Shown piece after piece: positions 1-5,909 of a stretch of 6,658 bases of DNA. Origin of the DNA: Hyphomicrobiales bacterium (GTDB lineage Bacteria > Pseudomonadota > Alphaproteobacteria > Rhizobiales > Beijerinckiaceae). The stretch is taken from the NCBI GenBank assembly GCA_027489835.1, contig JAIXZF010000211.1:1-6658 (forward strand), in the 5' to 3' direction. Both the position numbers and the translations under genes were made by a program. The first letter of the stretch is position 1. The number at the start of each line of letters is the position of its first letter. The notes beneath the pieces were generated by a model that saw only the letters and a program-made list of their open reading frames with translations, was not told the DNA's origin and searched no databases.

Positions 1-1490
1 GCGCCCTCGAAGGTGGCGCGCGAGAGGCTGGCGATGCCGGCCACCGTCCAGTTGCGGCGCAGCGCGTGGCTGACCTCGAGGCTGACGCGGCGATTGACCG
101 AACCCGAGACATTGGCGAGCGTCGTGTCGGCAAGATCGGTCGCGCCGCGAAGCGTCACGGTGGTGAGCGGGGTGGCGGACCAGATCAGGGCGGCTTCGCC
201 CACTACGCCGCGCAGCTCCCTCAGCCGCGGATCGTCATAGGCGCGCTGCTGGTAGCCGACCGCCGCCTCGCCGGTGAGCAGGCGGGTCAGTTCGAAGCTC
301 GAGCCGACGCGGGCGCCGACGCCGGTGGAGCTGCGCCTGAAACCGGCGGAATCCACCGTCTCGTCGAAGACGCGCTTGTCCGTCGAGACCTCGAAGAAGG
401 GTGAGATGCCGGGGGTCAACTCGTAGCCGATGCGGCCGCGCACGCCATACTGCACGAGATTGCGGTAGCTCTGGCGGATCAGCCCGCCCAGCGTGTCCGT
501 GGCGTTGTCGTAGCTCGTTCGGTCCACCGAGCCGCGCAGGTTGAGCGAAAGCCGGTTGAAGCGCTGGGTGACGCCGGCCGAGCCGCCATAGCCGTAGACG
601 TTCGGCCGTTCGGTGGTGGCGGCGTTGAAGTTGGTCGAACCCGGCCTCTGCGTGTCGAGCGAGAGCCGGCTCTCCAGATCGATGTCGGTGTCGCGCGAGA
701 CGTTGAGCCTGAGCAGCGAGGCCCCCTGCGCCTCGGGCCGGCTGGCGTCGCGCTGGCCCGGGTAATAGCTGTAGCCGCCGCGCAGCGTGCTGGTGAAGGA
801 ATGGGTGAGCCAGTCCGAGCGGACCGCGACCTCGCCCTCGGTGCGGCTGACGACGGAGCCCTTGGGCGCATTAGGCGCGCGGTTGGGGTTGGTGTCGTAG
901 CCGAGCGACTGTGTCAGCGAGGGCGTGACCACGAGCCCGCCGACCCTGAGGCCGAGCGGAGCCCACGGATCGTCCTCCGGGCGCGGCGGGCGCCTTCCGG
1001 GATACTCCTGCAGCCCGTCGCCGGGCGCCGCGATGATGCGGGTCGAGGTGGTGGGCCTGAGCCCGAGGGCGCGGGGCGCGGGCTCCGCGCCCGTGGGCAT
1101 GGCGCCCACACGGCGCGGCTCGGGGCGGATGCGCCGCTCGGCCCCGGCCCTGATGCGTCCCTGCACCGGCCGGCTGGCGCGCGAGGGCGGACGGCGCGTC
1201 ACCGCGCCGCCATTGGCCGGCTGCGCCGCCGAAGCATCGGCGCCCGGCAGCGCGGGCGCGCCGCCGCCGGCCGATGCGCGCGGGGCGGGCTGGAACGGAT
1301 TGTCGGGGGGCAGGAAGCGCGGATCGGTGGAGAGGGCGCGCGGATCGACCTCGGTGGTGCCGCGGATGTCGAGCGCCTGTGCCCGCGCATCGCCCGCGGC
1401 CGCCATCGACAGCGCGAGCGCGACGAGGCTGGCCCCCAGGCTCAAGGCGCGCGTCGGGCGGTAGGCGGTCATGCGGCCCAGATCGCTCAT
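1..1490 (-). CDS. Outer-membrane beta-barrel protein (BBP2_2-like), C-terminus beyond the window
   Basis: The minus-strand frame is open from the start codon to the left edge, giving about 496 residues without a stop. Residues 1-38 look like a Sec signal peptide: an Arg-containing N-region, a hydrophobic core (LSLGASLVALALSMAAA) and an ARA-QA cleavage site. Residues about 40-175 form a Pro/Arg/Ala-rich low-complexity linker. From about residue 180 the protein changes to alternating polar/hydrophobic strands rich in Tyr, Gly, Ser, Thr and Arg (for example VTPSLTQSLGYDTNPN, LRGGYSYYPGQRDA, SPFFEVSTDKRVFDE), typical of outer-membrane barrels of the alphaproteobacterial 'outer membrane beta-barrel protein' type, some of which sit beside polysaccharide genes. 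No substrate can be assigned. The start is uncertain: in-frame ATGs at 1502, 1490 and 1472 all lack a good Shine-Dalgarno, and 1472 would give the most usual signal-peptide length. The barrel call is firm; the exact family name is inference from memory. Confidence 0.8.
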   Translation of the reverse strand, partial: MSDLGRMTAYRPTRALSLGASLVALALSMAAAGDARAQALDIRGTTEVDPRALSTDPRFLPPDNPFQPAPRASAGGGAPALPGADASAAQPANGGAVTRRPPSRASRPVQGRIRAGAERRIRPEPRRVGAMPTGAEPAPRALGLRPTTSTRIIAAPGDGLQEYPGRRPPRPEDDPWAPLGLRVGGLVVTPSLTQSLGYDTNPNRAPNAPKGSVVSRTEGEVAVRSDWLTHSFTSTLRGGYSYYPGQRDASRPEAQGASLLRLNVSRDTDIDLESRLSLDTQRPGSTNFNAATTERPNVYGYGGSAGVTQRFNRLSLNLRGSVDRTSYDNATDTLGGLIRQSYRNLVQYGVRGRIGYELTPGISPFFEVSTDKRVFDETVDSAGFRRSSTGVGARVGSSFELTRLLTGEAAVGYQQRAYDDPRLRELRGVVGEAALIWSATPLTTVTLRGATDLADTTLANVSGSVNRRVSLEVSHALRRNWTVAGIASLSRATFEG

Positions 1491-1534
1491 GTCTCTGTTC
1501 ATGCCGGAGCGACGACCGGCCGGGACCGATCGCG

Positions 1535-1566
1535 ATGGTTAACAGAGATAGAACGCGGATGGTTAA
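1535..1566 (-). promoter_or_regulatory. Two TTAACCAT boxes (CtrA half-site-like) upstream of the barrel gene
   Basis: Read on the minus strand, TTAACCAT occurs at 1566-1559 and again at 1542-1535, with start points 24 bp apart. The repeat extends to nine bases (GATGGTTAA on the plus strand at 1534-1542 and 1558-1566). Both lie in the short AT-richer gap between the nfeD-type stop and the barrel start. TTAACCAT is a described half-site variant of the alphaproteobacterial cell-cycle regulator CtrA, but the full TTAA-N7-TTAA arrangement is absent. The site assignment is inference. Confidence 0.4.
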
Positions 1567-1576
1567 GGCTTCGTAA

Positions 1577-2023
1577 TCAGGCCATCTCGACCCGCAGCGC
1601 CGAGCCTTCAAGCCCGACGATGCGCACCTTCACGCCGGCCGGCGCATCGGGGCCGAGCGCGCGCCACACGGTGTCGCCGATGCGGACCTGGCCCGTGCCC
1701 GCCTCAATTGCCTGGTCGAGCCTCACCACCTTGCCGATCAGGTCGCGCGAGAGGGCGTTGAGGCCGGCGCTGGCGCCGGGCTCGAAGCCCCTGCCGCGGG
1801 TGAGCTGACGCCCCGCCACCACGGCGGCGATGGCGAGCACGCAGAAGACCAGCGCCGCCGCCGCCCAGCCGAGGCCGAGCCCCGCAACCGCGATGCCGGT
1901 CGCCAGCGCGGCGAGGCCGAGCCAGATCAGGAACAGGCCGGGCGCGAAGAGCTCGGCCAGCATGAGCAGCATGCCGGCGATGATCCAGGCCCAGGGGCCA
2001 AGTCCCGCAATGGCCGCGATCAT
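1577..2023 (-). CDS. NfeD-family membrane protein, short form (partner of the SPFH protein)
   Basis: This is a 148-residue protein of the short NfeD class (like E. coli YbbJ), which lacks the N-terminal ClpP-like protease domain of long NfeD proteins. Three hydrophobic segments are visible at about residues 10-28, 30-49 and 52-71. A C-terminal soluble OB-fold region follows at about 88-148, containing the family-typical GQVRIGDTVWRA and a final beta segment (VKVRIVGLEGSALRVEMA). Short NfeD proteins are known to pair with stomatin/SPFH proteins at the inner membrane and are thought to assist membrane microdomain or quality-control functions; no enzyme activity is expected. Its ATG overlaps the TGA of the upstream SPFH gene (ATGA overlap), and a strong GGAGG lies six bases before the start, inside the end of that gene. 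Translational coupling is therefore very likely. Confidence 0.92.
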   Translation of the reverse strand: MIAAIAGLGPWAWIIAGMLLMLAELFAPGLFLIWLGLAALATGIAVAGLGLGWAAAALVFCVLAIAAVVAGRQLTRGRGFEPGASAGLNALSRDLIGKVVRLDQAIEAGTGQVRIGDTVWRALGPDAPAGVKVRIVGLEGSALRVEMA

Positions 2024-3051
2024 GCCTCGCCTCCGCCGCTGCGGCCGGAATTGGGGCCGTTGGAGGAGGGCGTGATCGGGACTCCGGCGCCGGGGCGGGA
2101 GCGGCTCGCCGGGCGCGACGGCCCTTCATCGGCGAAGACGGCACGCGTCAATTCCGCGATGCCCGAGACGGTGCCGGCGAGGGACGCCATCTCGATGGGC
2201 AGGATGACAACCTTCTGGTTGGGGGCGGAGGCAAGCTCGCGGATCGCGCCGATGTATTTTTCCGCGACGAGGAAGTTGGCGGCCGACAGATCGCCCTGCG
2301 CGATGGCGTCCGACACCATGGCCGTCGCCTTGGCCTCGGCCTCGGCCGAGCGCTCGCGCGCCTCCGCGTCGCGGAAGGCGGCTTCCTTCCGTCCTTCTGC
2401 GGCGAGGATTTGCGAGGCCTTCTCGCCCTCGGCGCGCAGGATGTCGGCCTGCCGCTTGCCCTCCGCCTCGAGGATGTTGGCGCGTTTCTCCCGCTCGGCC
2501 TTCATCTGGCGGGCCATGGCGTCGGCGAGGTCGGCGGGCGGGAGGATGTCGCGAATCTCGATGCGGTTGACCTTGACGCCCCAGGGCGAGGCGGCGGCAT
2601 CGAGCACGCGCAGCAGCTTCTCGTTGATCTCGTCGCGATGGGAGAGCAGCTGGTCGAGGTCCATCGAGCCGACGACGGTGCGGATGTTGGTCATGGTCAG
2701 CGTCACGAGCGCCTGCTCCAGCGAGGAGACCTCGTAGGACGAGCGCGCCGCGTCGAGCACGTTGAAGAAGGCGACGGCGTCGATCTTCACCCCGGCATTG
2801 TCCTTGGTGATCGCCTCCTGGCTGGGCACGTCGAGCACCTGCTCCATGACGTTCACCTTGTGCCCGATGCGCTCGACATAGGGGATGATGAGGCCGAGGC
2901 CCGGCCCCAGCGTGCGCGAATAGCGGCCGAAGCTCTCCACCGTGTAGTTGAAGCCCTGCGGCACGATCCGCACGCCGCGCGCGATGGTGAAGACGACGAG
3001 CGCCACCAGCACGAGAATGGCGATCTCGAAGCCCGAGAGATTGATGAACAT
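2020..3051 (-). CDS. qmcA: SPFH-domain stomatin/prohibitin-like protein (QmcA type)
   Basis: This 343-residue protein is a stomatin-family membrane scaffold. Residues 7-24 are a single N-terminal hydrophobic anchor (FEIAILVLVALVVFTIARG). The SPFH domain follows at about 25-185 with family hallmarks: VPQGFNYTVESFGRYSRTLGPG, the region around ITKDNAGVKIDAVAFFNV, then TNIRTVVGSMDLDQLLSHRDEI in pieces, and GVKVNRIEIRDILPP. Residues about 180-245 form an Ala/Glu/Arg-rich coiled coil with repeated AEG units, as expected for oligomerisation, followed by a conserved hydrophobic stretch (VVILPIEMASLAGTV). The last 35 residues are Pro/Ser/Gly/Arg-rich and look disordered; they make it longer than E. 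coli QmcA (about 305 residues). It overlaps the nfeD-type gene by four bases. A possible AGGGG lies ten bases before the ATG. A promoter may lie in the 101-bp gap after marR, but I could not identify one. Confidence 0.93.
   Translation of the reverse strand: MFINLSGFEIAILVLVALVVFTIARGVRIVPQGFNYTVESFGRYSRTLGPGLGLIIPYVERIGHKVNVMEQVLDVPSQEAITKDNAGVKIDAVAFFNVLDAARSSYEVSSLEQALVTLTMTNIRTVVGSMDLDQLLSHRDEINEKLLRVLDAAASPWGVKVNRIEIRDILPPADLADAMARQMKAEREKRANILEAEGKRQADILRAEGEKASQILAAEGRKEAAFRDAEARERSAEAEAKATAMVSDAIAQGDLSAANFLVAEKYIGAIRELASAPNQKVVILPIEMASLAGTVSGIAELTRAVFADEGPSRPASRSRPGAGVPITPSSNGPNSGRSGGGEA
2030..2034 (-). promoter_or_regulatory. Shine-Dalgarno GGAGG for the nfeD-type gene
   Basis: On the minus strand GGAGG sits six bases before the ATG at 2023, within the last codons of the SPFH gene, which encode its Gly-rich tail. 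It confirms the overlapping start. Confidence 0.7.
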
Positions 3052-3152
3052 GGCGATGTGGCCCCTGCCCGGAGTGCGGCGCGATGGCGACGGCAGGCTC
3101 CAGGTTCCCGCCTGAAGGTGGCCTCAGCCTGCTTCCGGCGCAAGAGGCGCGC

Positions 3153-3683
3153 TCAGGGCGCAGCCTGGGGCGCAGGCCTCGGAGTGGGTTTGCCCTCTGC
3201 CAGGGTCTCGGTCAGGCGGCGCGCCATCTCGCCCATCTGGTCGCATTCCGCCAGCGACAGCGCCTCCATCATGCGACCCATCAGCCTGAGTTGCACGGCC
3301 AGCGACGCAGCCGTGACGGACTCGCCGGCCGGTGTGAGGAACAGGCGCTTGGCGCGGCGGTCGGCCGGATCGTCCTCGCGGCGGATGAGGCTCATGCGTT
3401 CGAGCTGCGGCAGAAGCATGGTGACGTTGCTGCGTCCGACCAGCATGCGGCGGGCCAGAACCTGCTGGGTCAGGCCCGGATCGCGCCGGACGTTCGCGAG
3501 CACGTCATGATGGGCGCATTTGATGCCGAGCGGCTTGAGCTCGCGCGCGAAGGCCCGCTCCCAATGGGCATGCAGCCGGCCGACCGCGATCCAGTTGCGG
3601 AAACGCGGATGGTCCCACGGCATGTCCTGCCGCGGCGCTTCCGCGACGGCCGAGCCTGCGACGGAAGCTTGCTTATTGTTCAT
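3153..3683 (-). CDS. MarR-family transcriptional regulator
   Basis: This is a 176-residue winged-helix regulator. After a non-conserved N-terminus (1-25), a dimerisation helix (about 27-50) leads to HHDVLANVRRDPGLTQQVLARR (split here only for description, about 58-79) and the recognition helix region LVGRSNVTMLLPQLERMSLI (81-100). The wing carries the MarR signature REDDPADRRAKRLFLTPAG (102-120). C-terminal helices (about 125-163) complete the dimer interface; the tail is Pro/Ala-rich. I chose the ATG at 3683. The frame stays open further upstream to 3932, but those codons overlap the divergent hydrolase gene and, near 3684-3734, use AT-rich codons unlike the gene body. No Shine-Dalgarno precedes 3683; an alternative start is Met at 3623, which keeps the whole conserved domain. 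It probably represses itself and the divergent hydrolase through the inverted repeats beside its start. The ligand is unknown; Cys56 and Cys147 are the only cysteines. Confidence 0.9.
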   Translation of the reverse strand: MNNKQASVAGSAVAEAPRQDMPWDHPRFRNWIAVGRLHAHWERAFARELKPLGIKCAHHDVLANVRRDPGLTQQVLARRMLVGRSNVTMLLPQLERMSLIRREDDPADRRAKRLFLTPAGESVTAASLAVQLRLMGRMMEALSLAECDQMGEMARRLTETLAEGKPTPRPAPQAAP

Positions 3684-3696
3684 GTTTGAACATAAT
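3669..3696 (+). promoter_or_regulatory. Candidate sigma-70-type promoter for the hydrolase
   Basis: TTGCTT (3669-3674) and CATAAT (3691-3696) are separated by 16 bp. The -10 matches the consensus at five of six positions and the -35 at three. Transcription would begin near 3703, giving a leader of about 36 bases before the ATG at 3739. Both inverted repeats overlap this promoter, as expected for repression. Confidence 0.4.
3678..3691. promoter_or_regulatory. Operator 1: GTTCA-N4-TGAAC inverted repeat
   Basis: The sequence has perfect arms that extend by one base each side to TGTTCA-TGTT-TGAACA (3677-3692). It covers the chosen marR start codon and lies between the proposed -35 and -10 of the hydrolase promoter. 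Location and symmetry fit a MarR dimer site; binding is inference. Confidence 0.6.
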
Positions 3697-3697
3697 G

Positions 3698-3711
3698 GTT
3701 CATCGTTGAAC
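3698..3711. promoter_or_regulatory. Operator 2: second GTTCA-N4-TGAAC inverted repeat
   Basis: It has the same five-base arms as operator 1 with spacer TCGT. Its centre is exactly 20 bp from the centre of operator 1, close to two helical turns, so two dimers would sit on the same face of the DNA. It lies just after the proposed -10 of the hydrolase promoter, over the expected transcription start. Confidence 0.6.
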
Positions 3712-3738
3712 GAATATCCCGAAACCGGAGACATCTCT

Positions 3739-4620
3739 ATGCCCGAAGGCGCGTTGAAGGTCATCCGCCCCATGGTCCGCATCGCATCGGCCGTCGCGCC
3801 GGGCATGGTGGGACGCGCCGCCTTCACCGCCTTCTGCACGCCGCCGGGCAGCGCCAGGGCGCCGGTGACGGGAGATCGCGCCAAGGCGCTGGAGGAGCGG
3901 CTGAGGCAGGCCAGGATCGAGCATCTGTCCACCTCGCGCGGGTCGGTGGCGAGCTACCTGTTCGAGCCTGAGAACGCGTCCGGCCGCACGGTGGTGCTCG
4001 TTCATGGCTGGACGGGGCGGGCCCAGTTCATGCTCGGTTTCGTCAAGCCGCTGCTGGCTCAGGGCCTCACGGTGGTCGCGCTCGACTTGCCGGGGCATGG
4101 CGCTTCGAGCGGACGGCAGCTCAACGTTCCGCTCGGCGTCGAGGCGCTGAAAGCGGCGGCCCGCCGGTTCGGTCGCTTCCACGGCGCCATCGCCCATTCC
4201 TTCGGCGGCCCGGTGACGCTGTGCGCGGCGAGCGGGGCCATCCCCGCCTATCCCGCCATCGCCATAGGCCGGCTGGTGATGATCGCCTCACCCCATTCGC
4301 TGGCGGATGTGACGCGCGATTTCGGCGGCATGGTCGGCCTCGGCCGACGCGGGCAGCTTGCCATGGAGCGGCGGGTGCTGGAGGTGGCGGGCCGCAGGGT
4401 CGAGGAGTTCGAGGGACCGGACCTGCTCAGGGCCTATGGCAAGCCGACGCTGCTGATCCATTCGCGGGACGATGCGGAGGTGTCCTTCGCCAGCGCCGAG
4501 GCGATGGCGGCGCCCGGCAGACCCGATGTCGACCTGCTGGCGCTGGATGGGCTCGGCCACCGGCGCATCCTTTATGCGCCGTCCGTGATCCGCGCCGCCA
4601 CCGCCTTCGTGGCCGGCTGA
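3739..4620 (+). CDS. Alpha/beta-fold hydrolase, serine esterase-like
   Basis: This is a 293-residue hydrolase, probably cytoplasmic; I see no clear cleavable signal peptide, although residues 9-35 are rather hydrophobic. The oxyanion-hole motif VLVHGWTG (87-93) is followed by LDLPGHGASSG (115-125) and the nucleophile elbow AHSFGG (152-157) with Ser154. The acid is probably Asp244 or Asp245 in LLIHSRDDAEVSF, and the catalytic His is His274 in LDGLGHRRIL. The elbow has Ala152 where most relatives carry Gly (G-x-S-x-G). The substrate cannot be read from sequence; a carboxylesterase or lipase-like acyl hydrolase is most likely. I chose the ATG at 3739 because GGAG lies eight bases before it (3727-3730). 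Upstream in-frame ATGs at 3682 and 3520 would overlap the operators or marR. Divergence from marR with shared operators suggests induction by a MarR ligand, possibly the substrate or product. Confidence 0.9.
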   Translation: MPEGALKVIRPMVRIASAVAPGMVGRAAFTAFCTPPGSARAPVTGDRAKALEERLRQARIEHLSTSRGSVASYLFEPENASGRTVVLVHGWTGRAQFMLGFVKPLLAQGLTVVALDLPGHGASSGRQLNVPLGVEALKAAARRFGRFHGAIAHSFGGPVTLCAASGAIPAYPAIAIGRLVMIASPHSLADVTRDFGGMVGLGRRGQLAMERRVLEVAGRRVEEFEGPDLLRAYGKPTLLIHSRDDAEVSFASAEAMAAPGRPDVDLLALDGLGHRRILYAPSVIRAATAFVAG

Positions 4621-4632
4621 GCCTTCGCTCAG
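4617..4632. terminator. Small hairpin spanning both convergent stop codons
   Basis: CTGAGC-CTTC-GCTCAG is a perfect six-base stem with a four-base loop. It contains the TGA of the hydrolase (4618-4620) and, on the other strand, the TGA of hemH (4631-4629). There is no T-tract on either side, so it is not a classical intrinsic terminator; a modest bidirectional terminator or 3'-end stabiliser is possible. Confidence 0.3.
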
Positions 4633-5693
4633 AGCCAGCCCTTCAGCTCGCGCTCGGCCACGGCCTGAATGACGCGCATGCCGTGCTCGCTGTCGTTGAG
4701 GCAGGGGATGTAGGCGAAGTCCTGCCCGCCATGCTCCATGAAGATCTCGCGGTTCTCGACGTCGAGCTCCTCGAGGGTCTCGAGGCAATCGGCCGAGAAG
4801 CCCGGCGCGATGATCGCCATGCGCTTGATGCCGCGCGTCGCCAGCGCCTTCACCGTCTCGTCGGTGTAGGGCTTCAGCCATTCATCGGGGCCGAAGCGCG
4901 ACTGGAAGGTCATCTGCAGCCGCTCGGCCGGCCAGCCCAGCTCCTCGAGCAGCAGCCGCCAGGTCTTGTGGCAGTGGCAATAATACGGATCGCCCTTGAG
5001 GAGATACTCCTTGAGCGAGCCGTGGAAGGAGCACAGCACCACCTCGGGCTCGAATTCCAGCGTCGCGAGCTTGGCGCGGATCGAGTCGGCGAGGGCGCGG
5101 ATGTAGACCGGATCGTCATGATAGGGCGGGGCGACGCGCACGGCCGGCTGCCAGCGCATCTCCATCAGCGCCTTGAAGGCCTGGTCGCAGGCGGTGGCCG
5201 AAGTCGGCGCGGCATATTGCGGATAAAGCGGCACGAGCAGGATGCGGTCGCAGCCCTGGGCGAGCAGCGCCTCCAGCCGGCCCTTCACGTCCGGAAAGCC
5301 GTAGCGCATGCCCCAGTCGACGACCACCTTGTCCCCGGCATACGCCGCGAGCCGGACCTGGAGCTGCTCGGCCTGGCTGCGCGTGATGGTCTTGAGCGGC
5401 CCCTCGTTGCGCTCCTTGTTCCAGATCGACTCGTAATCCTTGCCCTTCTTGCCGGGCCGGATCGTCAGGATGATCAGGTTAAGGATGGGCCACCAGATCC
5501 AGCGCGAGGTCTCGATCACGCGGCGGTCGGAAAGGAACTCCTTGAGGTAGCGCCGCATCGACCAGTAGTCGGTCGCCTCGGGCGTGCCGAGGTTCATCAG
5601 CAGCACGCCGATGCGCCCCGCCCGGACCGGGCGATGGTCGGATGGCAGCCTCACCGGGCTCGCATGCCCTCCGGGCGGAACATTGACGTTCAT
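4629..5693 (-). CDS. hemH: Ferrochelatase (protoporphyrin IX iron insertion)
   Basis: This 354-residue enzyme inserts Fe2+ into protoporphyrin IX, the last step of protoheme synthesis, at the cytoplasmic face of the membrane. The N-terminal family block GVLLMNLGTPEATDYWSMRR (29-48) is followed by a hydrophobic lip segment WIWWPILNLIILTIRPG (65-81) expected at the porphyrin entrance and membrane contact. VPLYPQYAAPTSAT (154-167), the active-site VLCSFHGSLKEYLLKGDPYY with His224, and the DCLETLEELD motif with Glu305 match the catalytic His and Glu of the family. The CHCHKT segment (Cys239, Cys241) is of the alphaproteobacterial type; some bacterial ferrochelatases bind a [2Fe-2S] cluster, but I cannot establish that here. 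I chose the ATG at 5693 because GGAAG lies five bases before it; an ATG at 5726 would add 11 residues. No Irr/RirA-like box was recognised upstream. Confidence 0.97.
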   Translation of the reverse strand: MNVNVPPGGHASPVRLPSDHRPVRAGRIGVLLMNLGTPEATDYWSMRRYLKEFLSDRRVIETSRWIWWPILNLIILTIRPGKKGKDYESIWNKERNEGPLKTITRSQAEQLQVRLAAYAGDKVVVDWGMRYGFPDVKGRLEALLAQGCDRILLVPLYPQYAAPTSATACDQAFKALMEMRWQPAVRVAPPYHDDPVYIRALADSIRAKLATLEFEPEVVLCSFHGSLKEYLLKGDPYYCHCHKTWRLLLEELGWPAERLQMTFQSRFGPDEWLKPYTDETVKALATRGIKRMAIIAPGFSADCLETLEELDVENREIFMEHGGQDFAYIPCLNDSEHGMRVIQAVAERELKGWL

Positions 5694-5909
5694 GGCAGCT
5701 TCCGAAAGCCGCGCGCGTCGCGGCACGCAGGCGGGCGTCTTGTCATCATGCGGGGTCGACGTAAAGCCCCATGTCTACCGTACCGCCGCAGCCGCCCTGC
5801 GTCAGATTCGTCATTGGGCTGTGTCCAATTTATGGTCTTTACGCAAACCTGCCGGAATCGGATGATGGCGGCCGGTTCAGGCGCATTTCGACAGAACGAG
5901 GCTCTTCCC
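5694..5909. other. Divergent intergenic region between hemH and the phosphoesterase gene
   Basis: These 216 bases must hold the promoters of both divergent genes. The segment 5800-5850 is AT-richer than its surroundings. An ATTGG-N7-CCAAT inverted repeat lies at 5813-5829, with five-base arms, next to TTTATGG. I found no convincing -35/-10 pair on either strand and no recognisable iron-response box. The last part contains GAGG (5898-5901), a Shine-Dalgarno eight bases before the ATG at 5910. Confidence 0.5.

Noticed and set aside
871..1611. Minus-strand open frame (246 codons) in another frame over the barrel gene start
   Set aside because: It is Arg/Ala-rich without domain features and conflicts with the barrel frame, which has a signal peptide and beta strands.
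801..1808. Long plus-strand open frame (335 codons) antisense to the barrel and nfeD-type genes
   Set aside because: Its composition is Arg/Gly/Ala-rich with no domain, it spans two real minus-strand genes, and it is a usual high-GC antisense shadow.
3052..3152. Possible terminator or promoter between marR and the SPFH gene
   Set aside because: Only a short GCGC-N5-GCGC stem and a loose AGGCT/AGCCT pair are visible, without a T-tract or promoter boxes.
2410..3510. Plus-strand open frame (366 codons) antisense to the SPFH and marR genes
   Set aside because: It mirrors the coiled-coil codons of the SPFH gene, is His/Asp/Leu-rich with no recognisable domain, and crosses two real genes.
3684..3932. 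N-terminal extension of marR upstream of 3683
   Set aside because: It overlaps the divergent hydrolase and the operators, and shows non-coding codon use next to the operators.
5752..5770. GGGG-N11-CCCC possible stem upstream of hemH
   Set aside because: Only four base pairs with a long loop; expected by chance in GC-rich DNA.
5813..5829. ATTGG-N7-CCAAT inverted repeat in the hemH/phosphoesterase gap
   Set aside because: Arms are only five bases and there is no second copy or recognised regulator, so it is mentioned in the gap description but not claimed as an operator.
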